A DNA stretch of 64,000 bases from Sulfopaludibacter sp035606355 (GTDB taxonomy: Bacteria; Acidobacteriota; Terriglobia; Bryobacterales; Bryobacteraceae): positions 1 to 64,000 of the forward strand of contig DATNFO010000072.1 in assembly GCA_035606355.1 (NCBI GenBank), in the 5' to 3' direction. Under the pieces are notes generated by a model, which was given only the letters and a program-made list of their open reading frames with translations, was not told the origin of the DNA and made no database searches. This document shows, piece after piece, positions 1 through 7,915 of this stretch (position 1 is its first letter; each line of letters starts with the position of its first letter). The position numbers and the translations under genes are program-made.

Positions 1-114
1 CCCACAACTCCGCAAGCAGCCAAACGCCGTGCTCAGAAAATCGCCCGGGAACTGCGAATTCTCGGTTACACCGTCAATATCAAACCCGCTACGGACGCAG
101 CACTCCCATTGTGA
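1..114 (+). CDS. 3' end of a truncated CDS, product unknown
   Basis: Frame 1 is open from the window edge to a TGA at 112-114 and gives 37 residues ending in an Arg/Lys-rich helix and the tail GYTVNIKPATDAALPL. The basic helix followed by a short hydrophobic tail resembles the C-terminus of some transposases, but this is only an impression. The start and all diagnostic domains lie outside the window. It is followed directly by repeat units, which would suit a mobile-element remnant. Confidence 0.4.
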   Translation, partial: PTTPQAAKRRAQKIARELRILGYTVNIKPATDAALPL

Positions 115-121
115 CTTTCAA

Positions 122-294
122 CGGAGCGGTAAACGGTGCCGGGAATGCGAGTGCGTTTGAATGCCCAAAAAGCAATTCATATCTTTTTCACAAGCCCCCA
201 AGGGAGCGGTAAAAGGTGCCGGGGATGCGAGCGCGTCTGAACGCGGCAAACAAGCAATTCGATATTTCTTCACAGCCCCGTAGGGGAGCGGTAA
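122..294. repeat. Tandem half-units of a dispersed palindromic repeat
   Basis: Two consecutive units of roughly 80 bases start with GGAGCGGTAAA(A/C)GGTGCCGG at about 123 and 203. Each runs through GATGCGAG, a TTTGAATGC-like segment and AAGCAATTC to TTCACA. A third unit start (GGGGAGCGGTAA) at 283-294 abuts the stop codon of the DUF885 gene. The same sequence recurs at about 39326-39560 and 60136-60155, where it forms the right arm of a long hairpin. Here the left arm is missing. Confidence 0.75.
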
Positions 295-295
295 C

Positions 296-2062
296 TCAAT
301 GCGTCAGCAGAGCGGGCAATGACGGCAGTGGGACCGATCCCGCCTGGAGCGCCCGATCGTTGAAATCCGCCAGGCTGTAGGCGCTGCCCTTCGCGTTTTT
401 GTAATCCGCCCGCACCTTCAGCCAGCCGTTCCACCCCACATAATACGTGGGCAGTTGAGCGGCCCCGAGCTTGGCCCGCTGCAGCTTCTCCACCGCCTCC
501 TCCTTCTCCTGAAACGTCTGCTTCTCCATGAGGTCGAGCGCGTCCTGATCGGTCATGTTCAGCATCTGGAGCCGGATATCAAGAATCGCATTTGCGATGA
601 CGCGCAGTTGCTCCTTGGCGAACGTCAGCTCAAATTCCGGTGCGTGGTTCAGGTAGCCTTCGTCGAGCATCATTTGCTCGGAATACTGTCCCCACCCTTC
701 GATATACGGACCGTTGCCGAAGACGCTGCGCAGCAAACGCCGCGACGCAGGCTGCACACGATTGGCGTACTCGAGTTGCACATAATGCCCGGGCATGGCC
801 TCATGCAGCGTCAACAGTTGCAGCTTGTAATTGTTGTACTCGCGGAGCTTGGATTCGATTCTGTCCTTTGGCCAGTCCGGCGGGATCGGAGTGATCCAGT
901 AGAAGGCGCCGAGCTGCTGCTCCAGCGCCGGCGCAGGCGAAAAACCGCCCACCGGATACGCGCCGCGCATGAATTCGGGCGTCGGAATGACCTGCAGGTT
1001 GCCCTGCGAAGGCAGCGTGAGCAGATGTTTCTGCTGTACGAACGAGCGGGCCTGTTCCAGGTCTTTGCGCGCATCGTCCATAAAACTCTGCGCCGTGGAA
1101 TGGTCCGCGGCGATTTGATCCAGTACTTCGCCGACCACCAGGTTAATGCGATCGTCGCCGGCAACGCCTTCATGCTCGCCATGACCGGCAAACATGCGGT
1201 GATGCAGCGGCAGCGCGAGTTCGAGCATGTGGGCGCGCACCTTCTGCATATCGCGTTCGGCGGCTTCGAGAGTGTTATCGGCTTCCACGCCGGCTTCCAT
1301 GGTGTTGCGGAACTTCGCCGCGTATTTCTCGCGGCCCAGCCGCCAGTCGGCATCGGTGCGTCCGGAGAGGCTGTTCTTCAGGTAGTCCTGAAATTTGCGC
1401 ATCGCCGCTAACGCCGGAGTCGCGGCTTTGGCATAGGCATCGCGGAGATTATCGGGGACTTCGGCTCGAATCGACTTATCCACCAGCGCGATGTTGCCCG
1501 CGTTTTCGTCCTGCGCCACTTGCGTCCAAATTCCCGGGGAGGCAGTGAGGTTCGTCGCAGCCTGGTCCAGGAAGAGTGGGACCTTCTGCAAGCGCGCAAT
1601 GATGTGCTGGATTCGCTGCTCCTTCGGGGCATATTCCAGAACGAAGGGGCTGAACAGCGCATTGCCGAGCGTCTCCACGTACAGCACGGGATTGTGGAGA
1701 TAGGGATGGATCACCGTCAGATCCTGCAGCGCGAGGGCGGTCTGATCTTGAAGAATGGTGAGGTCCGCGCGGTCTTCGGGTCCCAGCTTTTCGGCGTCGA
1801 GCTTGCCGAGGCGGTCGCTGAAACCCTGGTAAAAGCGCTGTTGCTTAGCGATCGCGGCGGGGCTTTCGTCGTCGAGCAGGTCGTCGAGGTTCTGCCCTTT
1901 GTACTGGTGCAGGCCCGCCGCGGTTGCGTTGGAAGGCGAAAAGGAGAGAGTGGTGTACACGAACTCTTCGGAGAGTTTGGCTAACTGATCGGACGGATTG
2001 CGATTGCACGCCGAGGTGAGCAGAAGAGCAGCAACTGGAAGAGCGGCAGGGATTTTCGCCAT
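296..2062 (-). CDS. DUF885 family putative metallopeptidase lipoprotein
   Basis: This 588-residue protein begins with a short signal sequence ending LLLTSAC, so it is probably lipid-anchored in the envelope. It matches the DUF885 family throughout; near residue 420 is the family's HEAMPGHY motif, an HExxxGH-type putative zinc site, followed by a YIEGWGQYSEQMM segment typical of the same family. DUF885 proteins are thought to be peptidases, but the substrate is unknown. It lies 52 bases downstream of rpoD on the same strand, separated by a hairpin at 2091-2110. Confidence 0.85.
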   Translation of the reverse strand: MAKIPAALPVAALLLTSACNRNPSDQLAKLSEEFVYTTLSFSPSNATAAGLHQYKGQNLDDLLDDESPAAIAKQQRFYQGFSDRLGKLDAEKLGPEDRADLTILQDQTALALQDLTVIHPYLHNPVLYVETLGNALFSPFVLEYAPKEQRIQHIIARLQKVPLFLDQAATNLTASPGIWTQVAQDENAGNIALVDKSIRAEVPDNLRDAYAKAATPALAAMRKFQDYLKNSLSGRTDADWRLGREKYAAKFRNTMEAGVEADNTLEAAERDMQKVRAHMLELALPLHHRMFAGHGEHEGVAGDDRINLVVGEVLDQIAADHSTAQSFMDDARKDLEQARSFVQQKHLLTLPSQGNLQVIPTPEFMRGAYPVGGFSPAPALEQQLGAFYWITPIPPDWPKDRIESKLREYNNYKLQLLTLHEAMPGHYVQLEYANRVQPASRRLLRSVFGNGPYIEGWGQYSEQMMLDEGYLNHAPEFELTFAKEQLRVIANAILDIRLQMLNMTDQDALDLMEKQTFQEKEEAVEKLQRAKLGAAQLPTYYVGWNGWLKVRADYKNAKGSAYSLADFNDRALQAGSVPLPSLPALLTH

Positions 2063-2090
2063 CGTCCGATTGTACGACGCGGCGGTGTTG

Positions 2091-2110
2091 TACCGGCCCG
2101 TAGGCCGGTA
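2091..2110 (-). terminator. Hairpin between rpoD and the DUF885 gene
   Basis: A perfect 8-bp stem (TACCGGCC / GGCCGGTA) with a four-base loop sits four bases past the rpoD stop codon. There is no U-tract on the minus strand, so it may protect the rpoD 3' end or cause pausing rather than act as a full intrinsic terminator. Confidence 0.45.
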
Positions 2111-2114
2111 TCTG

Positions 2115-3644
2115 TTAGCGGGCTGCCATCAAAGCGCGCAGGCGGCGGGCGCGTTCCGGGGCGCGCAGTTGACGCAAGGCCTTGGCTTCGATCTGGCGAA
2201 TCCGTTCGCGCGTGACGTCGAACTCCTGGCCGATTTCTTCCAGGGTATGCTCGCGTTCACAGCCGATTCCGAAGCGCATCCGGATCACTTTCTCCTCCTT
2301 GGGAGAGAGCGTCTTGAGAATGCCGGCGGTTTCGTCGCGCACGTTCGACTCAATCACGGCGTCCACAGGGGAGCCGACCCAGCGGTCTTCGATCAGGTCT
2401 CCCAGCGCCGATTCGCCATCGCGCCCGACAGGCGTTTCGAGCGACACAGGGTCGCGCGAGATGGTCTTCAGCTTCTGGACCTTTTCCACCGGGATGTCCA
2501 TCCGGCGGCCGATTTCTTCGTTCGTCGGAGTCCGGCCCAGTTCCTTTTCCAACTCGCGGGTAGCGCGCAGGAATTTGTTCATGCTCTCGTTCATGTGAAC
2601 GGGAATGCGGATGGTGCGGGACTGGTCGGCGATGGCGCGCGTAATGGCCTGACGGATCCACCACGTGGCATAGGTCGAAAACTTGTAGCCGCGGCGGTAT
2701 TCGAACTTATCGGCGGCTCGCATGAGGCCGATGTTGCCTTCCTGGATCAGATCCAGGAGGTGAAGCCCACGGTTCACGTACTTCTTCGCGACGGAAACCA
2801 CTAGGCGGAGGTTGGCCTCCACTAAATCCTTTTTCGCGCGCTCGGCTTCTTTTTCGCCGTGGCGGATGACCGTCAGCGAATGCTTCACGTCAGTGAGGCT
2901 GGCGCCGGCCTGCGCTTCGCGCTTGCGCAGCTCCCGCTTCAGTTCGCGAATGCGCTGCTGGTTCACCGGGTTGTTGCGCACCTCGAGCTTTTTGATTTCG
3001 CTATCGAGGTGAGAAATTTCGTCCACCGCGCGCTCAATTTCGCGGGAGAACTCTTTCCATTTGTTGCCCTTGAACGGGCAGCGGCGAATGGCGAGCGAGG
3101 TCTCTACTTTGGCGCGATTGAGCTTCGCGCAGAGGCGTTTGCGCGGCTTTTTGTTGGCCACCGGAGTGGCTTCCACTTTGTCCTGCAGTTGCTGCAATTT
3201 CTTGTGCAGCAGAATGACGTCGCTGAACAGGCGGGACGCTTCGGAGCGAACTTTCACGTCCGCCGGCGTGCCCTCTTCGACGTCGCCCAGATCCGCCACG
3301 GATTCCAGTTCCATCGCGCCCTTTTTCAATTGCTCGGCCAGATCCACCACGGCCTGTTGCACCAGGGCGGAACGGCTAATGGCCTTTTGCATGCGGAGCT
3401 TACCGCGTTCCATGCGGCGGGCGAGATCCACTTCGCCTTCGCGGGTCAGCAGCGGAACAGCACCCATCTCGCGGAGATACACGCGGACGGGGTCGTCGGT
3501 GTAGATGGATTCTTCCACCGGCGCGGGATGTAAGAAATCTGCCTCGTGCGCAGCCTCGGGGTCGAAAAACTTGGTTTCGTCTTCGAAATTGATGCCGAGA
3601 GTTTCAGGGTTTTCAGCTAAAAATTGATCTTCGAATTGGTCCAC
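2115..3644 (-). CDS. rpoD: RNA polymerase primary sigma factor RpoD/SigA
   Basis: The 509-residue product is a group 1 sigma-70 factor. Region 1.2 (DPVRVYLREMG) is near residue 50. Region 2 is near residues 270-340, with the core-binding LLDLIQEGNIGLMRA and the -10 recognition segment YATWWIRQAI. Region 3 follows, and region 4 with the helix-turn-helix TLEEIGQEFDVTRERIRQIE closes the protein. A charged non-conserved insert lies between regions 1.2 and 2. The start is GTG at 3644, preceded by the strong Shine-Dalgarno GGGGAGGTGAG. It directs housekeeping transcription. Confidence 0.97.
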   Translation of the reverse strand: MDQFEDQFLAENPETLGINFEDETKFFDPEAAHEADFLHPAPVEESIYTDDPVRVYLREMGAVPLLTREGEVDLARRMERGKLRMQKAISRSALVQQAVVDLAEQLKKGAMELESVADLGDVEEGTPADVKVRSEASRLFSDVILLHKKLQQLQDKVEATPVANKKPRKRLCAKLNRAKVETSLAIRRCPFKGNKWKEFSREIERAVDEISHLDSEIKKLEVRNNPVNQQRIRELKRELRKREAQAGASLTDVKHSLTVIRHGEKEAERAKKDLVEANLRLVVSVAKKYVNRGLHLLDLIQEGNIGLMRAADKFEYRRGYKFSTYATWWIRQAITRAIADQSRTIRIPVHMNESMNKFLRATRELEKELGRTPTNEEIGRRMDIPVEKVQKLKTISRDPVSLETPVGRDGESALGDLIEDRWVGSPVDAVIESNVRDETAGILKTLSPKEEKVIRMRFGIGCEREHTLEEIGQEFDVTRERIRQIEAKALRQLRAPERARRLRALMAAR

Positions 3645-3789
3645 TAAGACTCACCTCCCCCATGGACACACGATTGGGCGATCGAATGTCTGGGAAAATG
3701 GGTTATTGCCTGAAAATTGTTCGACTTGCTGGCTCCGCCCCAGGGAAAAAGGAAATGCAAGGCATGGTTCGGGGTTCGGCTTTCATCTG

Positions 3790-3818
3790 ATGGTAACATC
3801 ATTCGCCAGCGAAGTTAA
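3790..3818 (-). promoter_or_regulatory. Possible rpoD promoter
   Basis: On the minus strand TTAACT (3818-3813) and TACCAT (3795-3790) are separated by exactly 17 bases. This resembles a moderate sigma-70 promoter about 140 bases upstream of the rpoD start. It is the best candidate I see in the 281-base gap between nrdR and rpoD. Confidence 0.4.
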
Positions 3819-3925
3819 GCCCTAATTAAGAGATGTCTTAAAACTGAGAAGGTTACACGGATTCGAAGGTCCGCAGGCAGGCAATTTTCGGGCCGTGCGC
3901 GGCAATGGCGCCGGCACCATATCGG

Positions 3926-4387
3926 TTACGTGAGCTTCTGCCGCATCAGGTTCTTTAACTCGTTGAAAAAGGCCTGCTCATCCTGAAAGTCCCGGTAAAC
4001 GCTGGCGAACCGCACATACGCGATCTTGTCGAGATCCCGCAAGGAATCCATGAGGTATTCTCCGATTTCTGTAGTTTCGATTTCGCGGTCCGGGGAGTCG
4101 CTGACCTTCGATTCCACCTTGTTCACCAGCTCGGAAAGCTTGGCCATACTGACCGGCCGCTTTTCGCAGGCCTTGAGTAAGCCGCCGAGCACCTTTTGCC
4201 GGTCGAACTTCTCACGGCGACCGTCTTTCTTTACCACCATATACGGAACTTCGTCGATGCGCTCGTACGTCGTATAGCGGCGCTCGCACGCCAGGCACTC
4301 GCGGCGGCGGCGAATCGCATCGCCCTCCCGGCTCTCCCGGGAATCCACCACTTTATCCTCTAAATGATTGCAAAACGGGCACTTCAT
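3926..4387 (-). CDS. nrdR: Transcriptional repressor NrdR
   Basis: At 153 residues this has the normal NrdR length. The N-terminus carries the four-Cys zinc ribbon (CPFC at 3-6, CLAC at 31-34), followed by an ATP-cone domain (VVKKDGRREKFDRQKVLGGL, then YVRFASVYRDFQD). NrdR binds (d)ATP and represses ribonucleotide reductase genes through NrdR boxes. Its ATG overlaps the stop codon of the upstream flippase-like gene (ATGA at 4387-4384), so the two are translationally coupled. Confidence 0.96.
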   Translation of the reverse strand: MKCPFCNHLEDKVVDSRESREGDAIRRRRECLACERRYTTYERIDEVPYMVVKKDGRREKFDRQKVLGGLLKACEKRPVSMAKLSELVNKVESKVSDSPDREIETTEIGEYLMDSLRDLDKIAYVRFASVYRDFQDEQAFFNELKNLMRQKLT

Positions 4388-5388
4388 ACGGATGCCTCCT
4401 TGCCTATACGGCGTAGGCTACGCAAGTCCATTCCTTCTTTCAGAGCCCAACAGAGGCCTACCGGGACAATTACTACAAATGACAAAATCCAGGAGAAGAG
4501 GGCGAAGGTGGTCGCCAGCTCGATCCGTACGCCGAACAGTTCCGTCAACACCAGCACCGCTACCACCTGTATTCCGCCGCCGATTCCGGGTATCTGAACG
4601 GTCGAGCCGAACGAAATAAACCCCAGAAAAACAACGACATCGATAAATGTAAAAGGAATGATCCCCTGAAACGACCGGGCCAGGCACCAATAGCACGCTA
4701 TGATGAGCGCCCACTCAATGATGGAGTAGATAAACACCAGAAGCAAGGCGCCGTCGCTGCGCGTCGACTCGACTCCCTGCACAAACGCGCCGAGCAGGTG
4801 CTCCAGTTTCAGGCGATATCGCTCCGGCACAAACCGAAGCAGGGCGACCAGCCGCTTCCGCAGCGGTTCAGCGAAGTGCCGCATACCGAAGATCAGGACC
4901 AGCACCGCCAGCGACGTGAAGCCCACCACGCGGCCTCCTACGGCCAGTACCCAGGCGAGGCTGGAGCCGACGTGGGCCGCCTTGGCCGGCAATTGGGTCA
5001 GAGCGAAACCGAAGACCAGCAGCGCCATCAGCAGGTCGAACATGCGCTCCAGAAACCACGCCGCCAGTTGAGACGGCACCGGAACGCGCTCCTTCAACGC
5101 GATCAGGTACGGGCGCACGAACTCTCCAGGCCGCCCGAAAAGGGTGATGGCCGTGAAGCCTATTACGGTGGCGGACAACAGATTCAGAATCGACGGCTTC
5201 GGCTTGAGCGGCTTCAGGAACACGGCCCACCGCAACGCCCGCCCGTAGTAGCTTGCAAATATGGGAATTACCGCCAGCAGCAGCCACTTCCAACGGAGGC
5301 GGCGAAGGCTGGTGACGAAGAGATTCCAATCGAAGGAATGGGACGTGAGCAGTGCGCGGACGATCCAGACGAAGGCAGCGATTGCCAC
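4384..5388 (-). CDS. Flippase-like (UPF0104/LPG synthase TM-type) membrane protein
   Basis: The protein is polytopic, with roughly eight hydrophobic segments, and resembles the lysylphosphatidylglycerol synthase transmembrane/flippase-like family. Typical segments are YYGRALRWAVFLKPLKP near residue 50, a GRPGEFVRPYLIA motif near 85 and a glycine-rich GSTVQIPGIGGGIQ near 260. The role is probably lipid or glycolipid handling in the inner membrane; the substrate is unknown. The listed start is a GTG at 5388 inside what should be the first membrane helix. An AUU codon at 5427-5425 in the same frame, seven bases after a clean AAGGAG, is a better-placed start and would add 13 residues. Confidence 0.8.
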   Translation of the reverse strand: MAIAAFVWIVRALLTSHSFDWNLFVTSLRRLRWKWLLLAVIPIFASYYGRALRWAVFLKPLKPKPSILNLLSATVIGFTAITLFGRPGEFVRPYLIALKERVPVPSQLAAWFLERMFDLLMALLVFGFALTQLPAKAAHVGSSLAWVLAVGGRVVGFTSLAVLVLIFGMRHFAEPLRKRLVALLRFVPERYRLKLEHLLGAFVQGVESTRSDGALLLVFIYSIIEWALIIACYWCLARSFQGIIPFTFIDVVVFLGFISFGSTVQIPGIGGGIQVVAVLVLTELFGVRIELATTFALFSWILSFVVIVPVGLCWALKEGMDLRSLRRIGKEASV

Positions 5389-5487
5389 CGCTACCGCCGC
5401 GGCCCATTTCCATGTATGATGGCGAATCGGTTGACTCCTTGGCGGGCGGCCGCCGGTATTTAAAAATTGAACCTATCATCATAAAGC

Positions 5488-5513
5488 CTCGTTCTTTTAA
5501 TTGAAAGAACGAG
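5488..5513. promoter_or_regulatory. Perfect hairpin just upstream of the ECF sigma start
   Basis: CTCGTTCTTT (5488-5497) pairs perfectly with AAAGAACGAG (5504-5513) around a six-base loop, ending four bases before the ATG at 5518. It lies in the divergent gap between the flippase-like gene and the ECF operon. It covers the position where the sigma gene's ribosome-binding site must be, so it could control translation; it could equally be an operator palindrome. Confidence 0.5.
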
Positions 5514-5517
5514 TGCG

Positions 5518-6240
5518 ATGGGAACCGCGACATTAGCCTTCGCAAATTTCGGTACGGGAACCGCTGTTGCGCCGGACAAGCGCCGCGCGGAGGCTGTAAA
5601 GGTCGCGGCGGCAGACGGCTGGAATCTGGCAGCGGCAGTGCACGACGGCGATGTACCGGTTGAGAAACGATTGGACGCGGATTCCACACTTGTAGCCAGA
5701 TGCCTGCGCGGGGATGAAACCGCGTGGGAAGACCTGGTGCGGATTCATACCAGGAGAGTCTATGGCCTTTGCTTCCGCTTCACGGGCAGCGGACACGAAG
5801 CTCAGGATCTGACGCAGGAAGTGTTCCTGCGCGTTTTCCGTACCGTGAAAAGCTTCCGCAGCGACGAGGGAAGCTTCGGCACGTGGCTGACTCGTGTGAC
5901 GCGGAACCTGCTGATCGACCATTACCGGCGCACGCGGCAGGACCGCTCCACCGATTCGATTGAGGAACAGTTGCCGCGCTTCGAAGAAGAAGGCGCGTCG
6001 GCCATGGCGCGGCCGGATGAAGCGCTGGCAGGCAAGGAAGCCAGTGAAGTGCTGCAGCAGACGCTGCAAAAATTATCGCCGGATCTGCGGGAAGCCGTGA
6101 TCCTGCGCGACCTGCAGGAGATGGAGTACCGGGAAATCGCCCAAGTGCTGGAGATTCCCGAAGGCACAGTGAAATCGCGAATCAATCGCGGCCGGGCGGA
6201 ATTGGCCCGGTTGTTGCGAAAGCAGAAGCTGGTTATATGA
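5518..6240 (+). CDS. ECF RNA polymerase sigma factor (RpoE-like)
   Basis: The 240-residue product has an unusual, roughly 50-residue N-terminal extension followed by ECF region 2 (ETAWEDLVRIHTRRVYGLCFRF, then AQDLTQEVFLRVFRTVKSF and WLTRVTRNLLIDHYRR) and region 4 (LREAVILRDLQEMEYREIAQVLEIPEGTVKSRINRGR). The neighbouring zinc-finger gene starts inside its stop codon (ATGA), as expected for a sigma/anti-sigma pair. The downstream Lia/Psp-like envelope genes suggest an envelope-stress regulon. The N-terminal extension has no recognised domain; an internal start is possible. Confidence 0.92.
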   Translation: MGTATLAFANFGTGTAVAPDKRRAEAVKVAAADGWNLAAAVHDGDVPVEKRLDADSTLVARCLRGDETAWEDLVRIHTRRVYGLCFRFTGSGHEAQDLTQEVFLRVFRTVKSFRSDEGSFGTWLTRVTRNLLIDHYRRTRQDRSTDSIEEQLPRFEEEGASAMARPDEALAGKEASEVLQQTLQKLSPDLREAVILRDLQEMEYREIAQVLEIPEGTVKSRINRGRAELARLLRKQKLVI

Positions 6241-6854
6241 ACTGCGCTGAAGCGGAAATCCTGATCTGCGACTACGCAACGCTGTCCCCGGCCGAGCGCA
6301 GCGAACTCGACCGCCATCTGTACGAGTGCGCCGCATGTGCCGAACTGGCGCGGGATTCGGCAGCCGCTTTGGCGTTCATGGAGCGTGCGGAGTTAGTGGA
6401 GCCGCCGCCCGAGCTGATCACGCGCATTCTGTTCGATGCTCCGTGGACGAAGCAGAAGCCGGAAACGCGCGCGGGCAAATGGTTCCGGGCGTTGTTGAGT
6501 CCGATTCTGCAGCCGCGTTTTGCGATGGGCTTCGCCCTCACCGTGATTTCGATTTCCTTCCTGGTGCAATCGGCCGTGCCGCACCAGTTGAAGCCGAGCG
6601 ATCTGGAGCCGGCCAAAGTTTGGAACGCCCTCACCTTGAAAGTGGATCTGGCGTGGGCGCGGACGGTGAAATTCTACGAAAACCTGAAGTTTGTCTATCA
6701 GGTGCAGACGATGCTGCGGGAGTGGCAGCAACAAAGTGAAGAACAAGTCCCGGCAGGCGGCGCCAAGCCGCAGGGCGGGGCAACGGACGAGCGGAAATTG
6801 CCGGTGAAGCCACCCGCTTCGCAGACCTCGGGCGAGAGCGGGGCACCACGTTAA
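6237..6854 (+). CDS. Zinc-finger (zf-HC2) anti-sigma factor
   Basis: This 205-residue protein has the anti-sigma zinc motif HxxxCxxC (HLYECAAC near residues 27-34). One membrane helix follows near residues 95-115 (GFALTVISISFLVQS), and the rest is a proline- and charge-rich periplasmic tail. The family binds its ECF sigma factor at the membrane and releases it on a signal. Overlap with the sigma gene by ATGA supports the pairing. The periplasmic region is not a recognised sensor fold. Confidence 0.88.
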   Translation: MNCAEAEILICDYATLSPAERSELDRHLYECAACAELARDSAAALAFMERAELVEPPPELITRILFDAPWTKQKPETRAGKWFRALLSPILQPRFAMGFALTVISISFLVQSAVPHQLKPSDLEPAKVWNALTLKVDLAWARTVKFYENLKFVYQVQTMLREWQQQSEEQVPAGGAKPQGGATDERKLPVKPPASQTSGESGAPR

Positions 6855-6876
6855 TTCATCGAGGAAAGGAAATACG

Positions 6877-7587
6877 ATGAACTGTCAAAATCATCCTGAA
6901 GTACCGGCAACGGCCTATTGCCGCACCTGCGGCAAACCGGTTTGCGACGAATGCAGGCGGGACGCCTTCGGCACGGTGTATTGTGCCGAGCACTTCAACC
7001 CGCAATCCGCGGCAGCGCCGCCGCCTCCGCCGAATATGGGCTCCGTGCCTCCCTATCCGGTGGTGCCTCCGGTGGCCGCTACTATGCCGCCGCCGCCGAG
7101 CTACGCGCATTCGGACGTTTCGCCTCCGCTCGCGCTCTTCCTCGGCATGATTCCGGGCGTGGGAGCTATCTACAACGGGCAATATGCCAAAGGCCTGGTG
7201 CACGCGATCATCTGGGGCGTGCTGATGAGCATCGCGGATTCGCGCGCCGCTCACGGCATGGAGCCAATTTTCGTGATGCTGGTGTTCGCCTGGTGGGCGT
7301 ACATGGTCTTCGAGGCGTATCACACGGCGCGCAAGCGCCGCGCGGGCGAGCCGGTGGACGAGTACTCCAGCCTGCTGGATATTCGCGGCGGTCACAACGT
7401 GCCGGTCGCCGGAATCGTGCTGATCCTGCTCGGCGTGCTGCTCCTGCTGCGCACCTTGGATGTTCTGGATTTCGAATTCATCGCCCGTTTCTGGCCGGTG
7501 CTGTTGATCGTGGCGGGCGCGTATCTGCTCTGGGGCCGTTTCTTCGGACCGAGCGATACGGCGGGGGTGCCGCATGAACGCCGCTGA
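6877..7587 (+). CDS. B-box-type zinc finger membrane protein with DUF5668 tail
   Basis: The 236-residue product opens with a B-box-like zinc finger (MNCQNHPEVPATAYCRTCGK, then CDEC and CAEH). A proline-rich linker of about 40 residues follows. The membrane part begins with FLGMIPGVGAIYNGQYAKG, the pattern of TM2-type domains, and a C-terminal double helix (GIVLILLGVLLLLRTLDVLDFE ... FWPVLLIVAGAYLLWGR) matches DUF5668/LiaF-like membrane regions. A GAGGAAAGGAAA ribosome site precedes the ATG. It lies in the ECF operon and overlaps the next gene by 14 bases. Confidence 0.75.
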   Translation: MNCQNHPEVPATAYCRTCGKPVCDECRRDAFGTVYCAEHFNPQSAAAPPPPPNMGSVPPYPVVPPVAATMPPPPSYAHSDVSPPLALFLGMIPGVGAIYNGQYAKGLVHAIIWGVLMSIADSRAAHGMEPIFVMLVFAWWAYMVFEAYHTARKRRAGEPVDEYSSLLDIRGGHNVPVAGIVLILLGVLLLLRTLDVLDFEFIARFWPVLLIVAGAYLLWGRFFGPSDTAGVPHERR

Positions 7588-7915
7588 GAAGCATTGGGTG
7601 CGGAATATCCGCGGCCCCATCACGGTAATTACCATCGGCGTGCTGTTCGCGGTGAACAACTTCACCCCGTACCGGTTTGACCAGACGTGGCCCGTGATCC
7701 TGATTGTGTTTGGAATTCTGAGCCTCTTGGGACGCGCCACCGCTCCCCCGGCTCCTCCGGCAGCGCCGCCGCCACCTAATTACTATCCGGGCGGCTATCC
7801 CAATCCCGGCGCCTACCGGCCTGGCAGTTATTCGCAGACGCCCTACGCGCAGCCGCCGGCAGCTCCGGGCAGCGATCCTGGCAACGTGACGCCGGGGCAG
7901 GGAGGCACTCGATGA
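7574..7915 (+). CDS. Small DUF5668 membrane protein
   Basis: This 113-residue protein has two closely spaced hydrophobic segments in the DUF5668/LiaI-LiaF N-terminal pattern (GPITVITIGVLFAVNNF, then TWPVILIVFGILSLLGR) and a 45-residue proline/glycine/tyrosine-rich tail. It appears to be the core membrane unit that also occurs in the proteins before and after it. The gene overlaps both neighbours (14 bases upstream, ATGA downstream), so the three are probably made in fixed ratio. Confidence 0.75.
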   Translation: MNAAEKHWVRNIRGPITVITIGVLFAVNNFTPYRFDQTWPVILIVFGILSLLGRATAPPAPPAAPPPPNYYPGGYPNPGAYRPGSYSQTPYAQPPAAPGSDPGNVTPGQGGTR

